A stretch of 7,219 bases of DNA, from positions 1-7,219 of the forward strand of contig CAZHXF010000074.1 of the NCBI GenBank assembly GCA_964536375.1, given 5' to 3'. The DNA comes from Desulfuromonas sp964536375. GTDB taxonomy: Bacteria > Desulfobacterota > Desulfuromonadia > Desulfuromonadales > Desulfuromonadaceae. This document shows, in pieces, positions 7,164 through 7,219 of the stretch. How positions within the stretch are numbered: the first letter of the stretch is position 1; every line of letters begins with the position of its first letter. The notes under the pieces are model-generated. The model saw nothing but the letters and a program-made list of their open reading frames with translations, searched no databases and was not told the origin of the DNA. Position numbers and translations under genes: made by a program.

Positions 7164-7219
7164 GTATAACGAATAAGGTTAGATTGTGAGAGCGAAGCGA
7201 ACCACAATCTGAACCGTTT
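7164..7219 (+). other. attC site closing cassette 2 (incomplete, runs off the window)
   Basis: The R'' core GTATAAC (7164-7170) is followed by a 6-nt spacer. Paired arms come next: GGTT (7177-7180) with AACC (7212-7215), and AGATTGTG (7181-7188) with CACAATCT (7203-7210). G7211 is extrahelical. The 14-nt loop holds a GCGAA direct repeat. GTTT (7216-7219) would start the right spacer, and an R' core beginning GTT is expected within a few bases beyond the window. The extra base lies in the right arm here, whereas the other two sites carry it in the left arm. There is no long T-run, so a rho-independent terminator is a weaker reading. Confidence 0.75.

Larger units (their letters stand above)
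1281..7219 (+). mobile_element. Integron gene cassette 2, about 6 kb, carrying a Shango defence operon (right end cut by window)
   Basis: The left end is TTATAC (1281-1286), directly after G1280 of the preceding attC. Near the right end, GTATAAC (7164-7170) is the exact reverse complement of G+TTATAC, the R' core predicted for the circular form, and it opens a second attC hairpin. No internal attC-like hairpin with R''/R' cores was noticed between 1287 and 7163. All three genes therefore appear to move as one unit. At more than 5.9 kb it is several times the usual cassette size, and three co-directional, translationally coupled genes are unusual. Sampled composition is about 38-48% GC, higher than in cassette 1, which suggests a separate origin. 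The terminal R' core lies just outside the window, so the right boundary is a prediction. Confidence 0.75.

Noticed and set aside
7189..7202. GCGAA tandem repeat as a CRISPR or iteron
   Set aside because: There are only two short copies in a hairpin loop. This is the variable terminal structure of an attC.
7177..7219. Rho-independent terminator after the helicase gene
   Set aside because: The stem is AT-rich with a 14-nt loop and only GTTT follows. The GTATAAC core and its match to the cassette start favour attC, although some termination is possible.

Overview
The window looks like part of a bacterial integron cassette array carrying anti-phage defence genes. All four genes lie on the + strand. 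The base composition is moderately AT-rich and the protein families are bacterial. A gammaproteobacterial host with a chromosomal (sedentary) integron is the most natural guess, but the sequence does not identify a genus. No integrase gene, IS element, tRNA or CRISPR array is visible.

Layout. (1) Positions 1-50 end in a short hairpin followed by the core GTTATCG (50-56), read here as the right half of an attC or attI site. (2) Cassette 1, about 51-1280, holds one gene (74-1204). Its product has the SIR2/AbiH-like pattern VGNG...TTNYD...HLHG and is a probable NAD-consuming abortive-infection effector. The cassette closes with an attC site at 1227-1286. (3) Cassette 2 runs from 1281 to beyond the window end. 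It holds a tightly coupled three-gene operon: a membrane-anchored TerB_N/TerB protein (1337-3613), a BrxD-like P-loop ATPase (3618-4943) and an Lhr/BrxHI-like DEAD/DEAH helicase (4940-7144). This gene set and order match the Shango anti-phage system (sngA-sngB-sngC). A second attC begins at 7164 and is cut by the window end.

The key observation is that the cassette boundaries are internally consistent. An integrated cassette begins with the last six bases of its own R' core, and its R'' core lies near its other end. Cassette 1 begins TTATCG and its R'' is CGATAAC, an exact complement of G+TTATCG. Cassette 2 begins TTATAC and its R'' is GTATAAC, an exact complement of G+TTATAC. Both sites enclose an imperfect hairpin with an extrahelical base, as attC sites do. 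A complete three-gene defence operon of about 6 kb therefore appears to be packaged as one integron cassette, directly behind a single-gene defence cassette. Typical cassettes are about 0.5-1.5 kb with one gene.

The two cassettes are likely independent immune modules that share an array. Within cassette 2, a 4-nt gap and then a 4-bp ATGA overlap imply coupled translation of the three Shango proteins, presumably as parts of one complex or pathway. The Shango mechanism itself cannot be read from the sequence.
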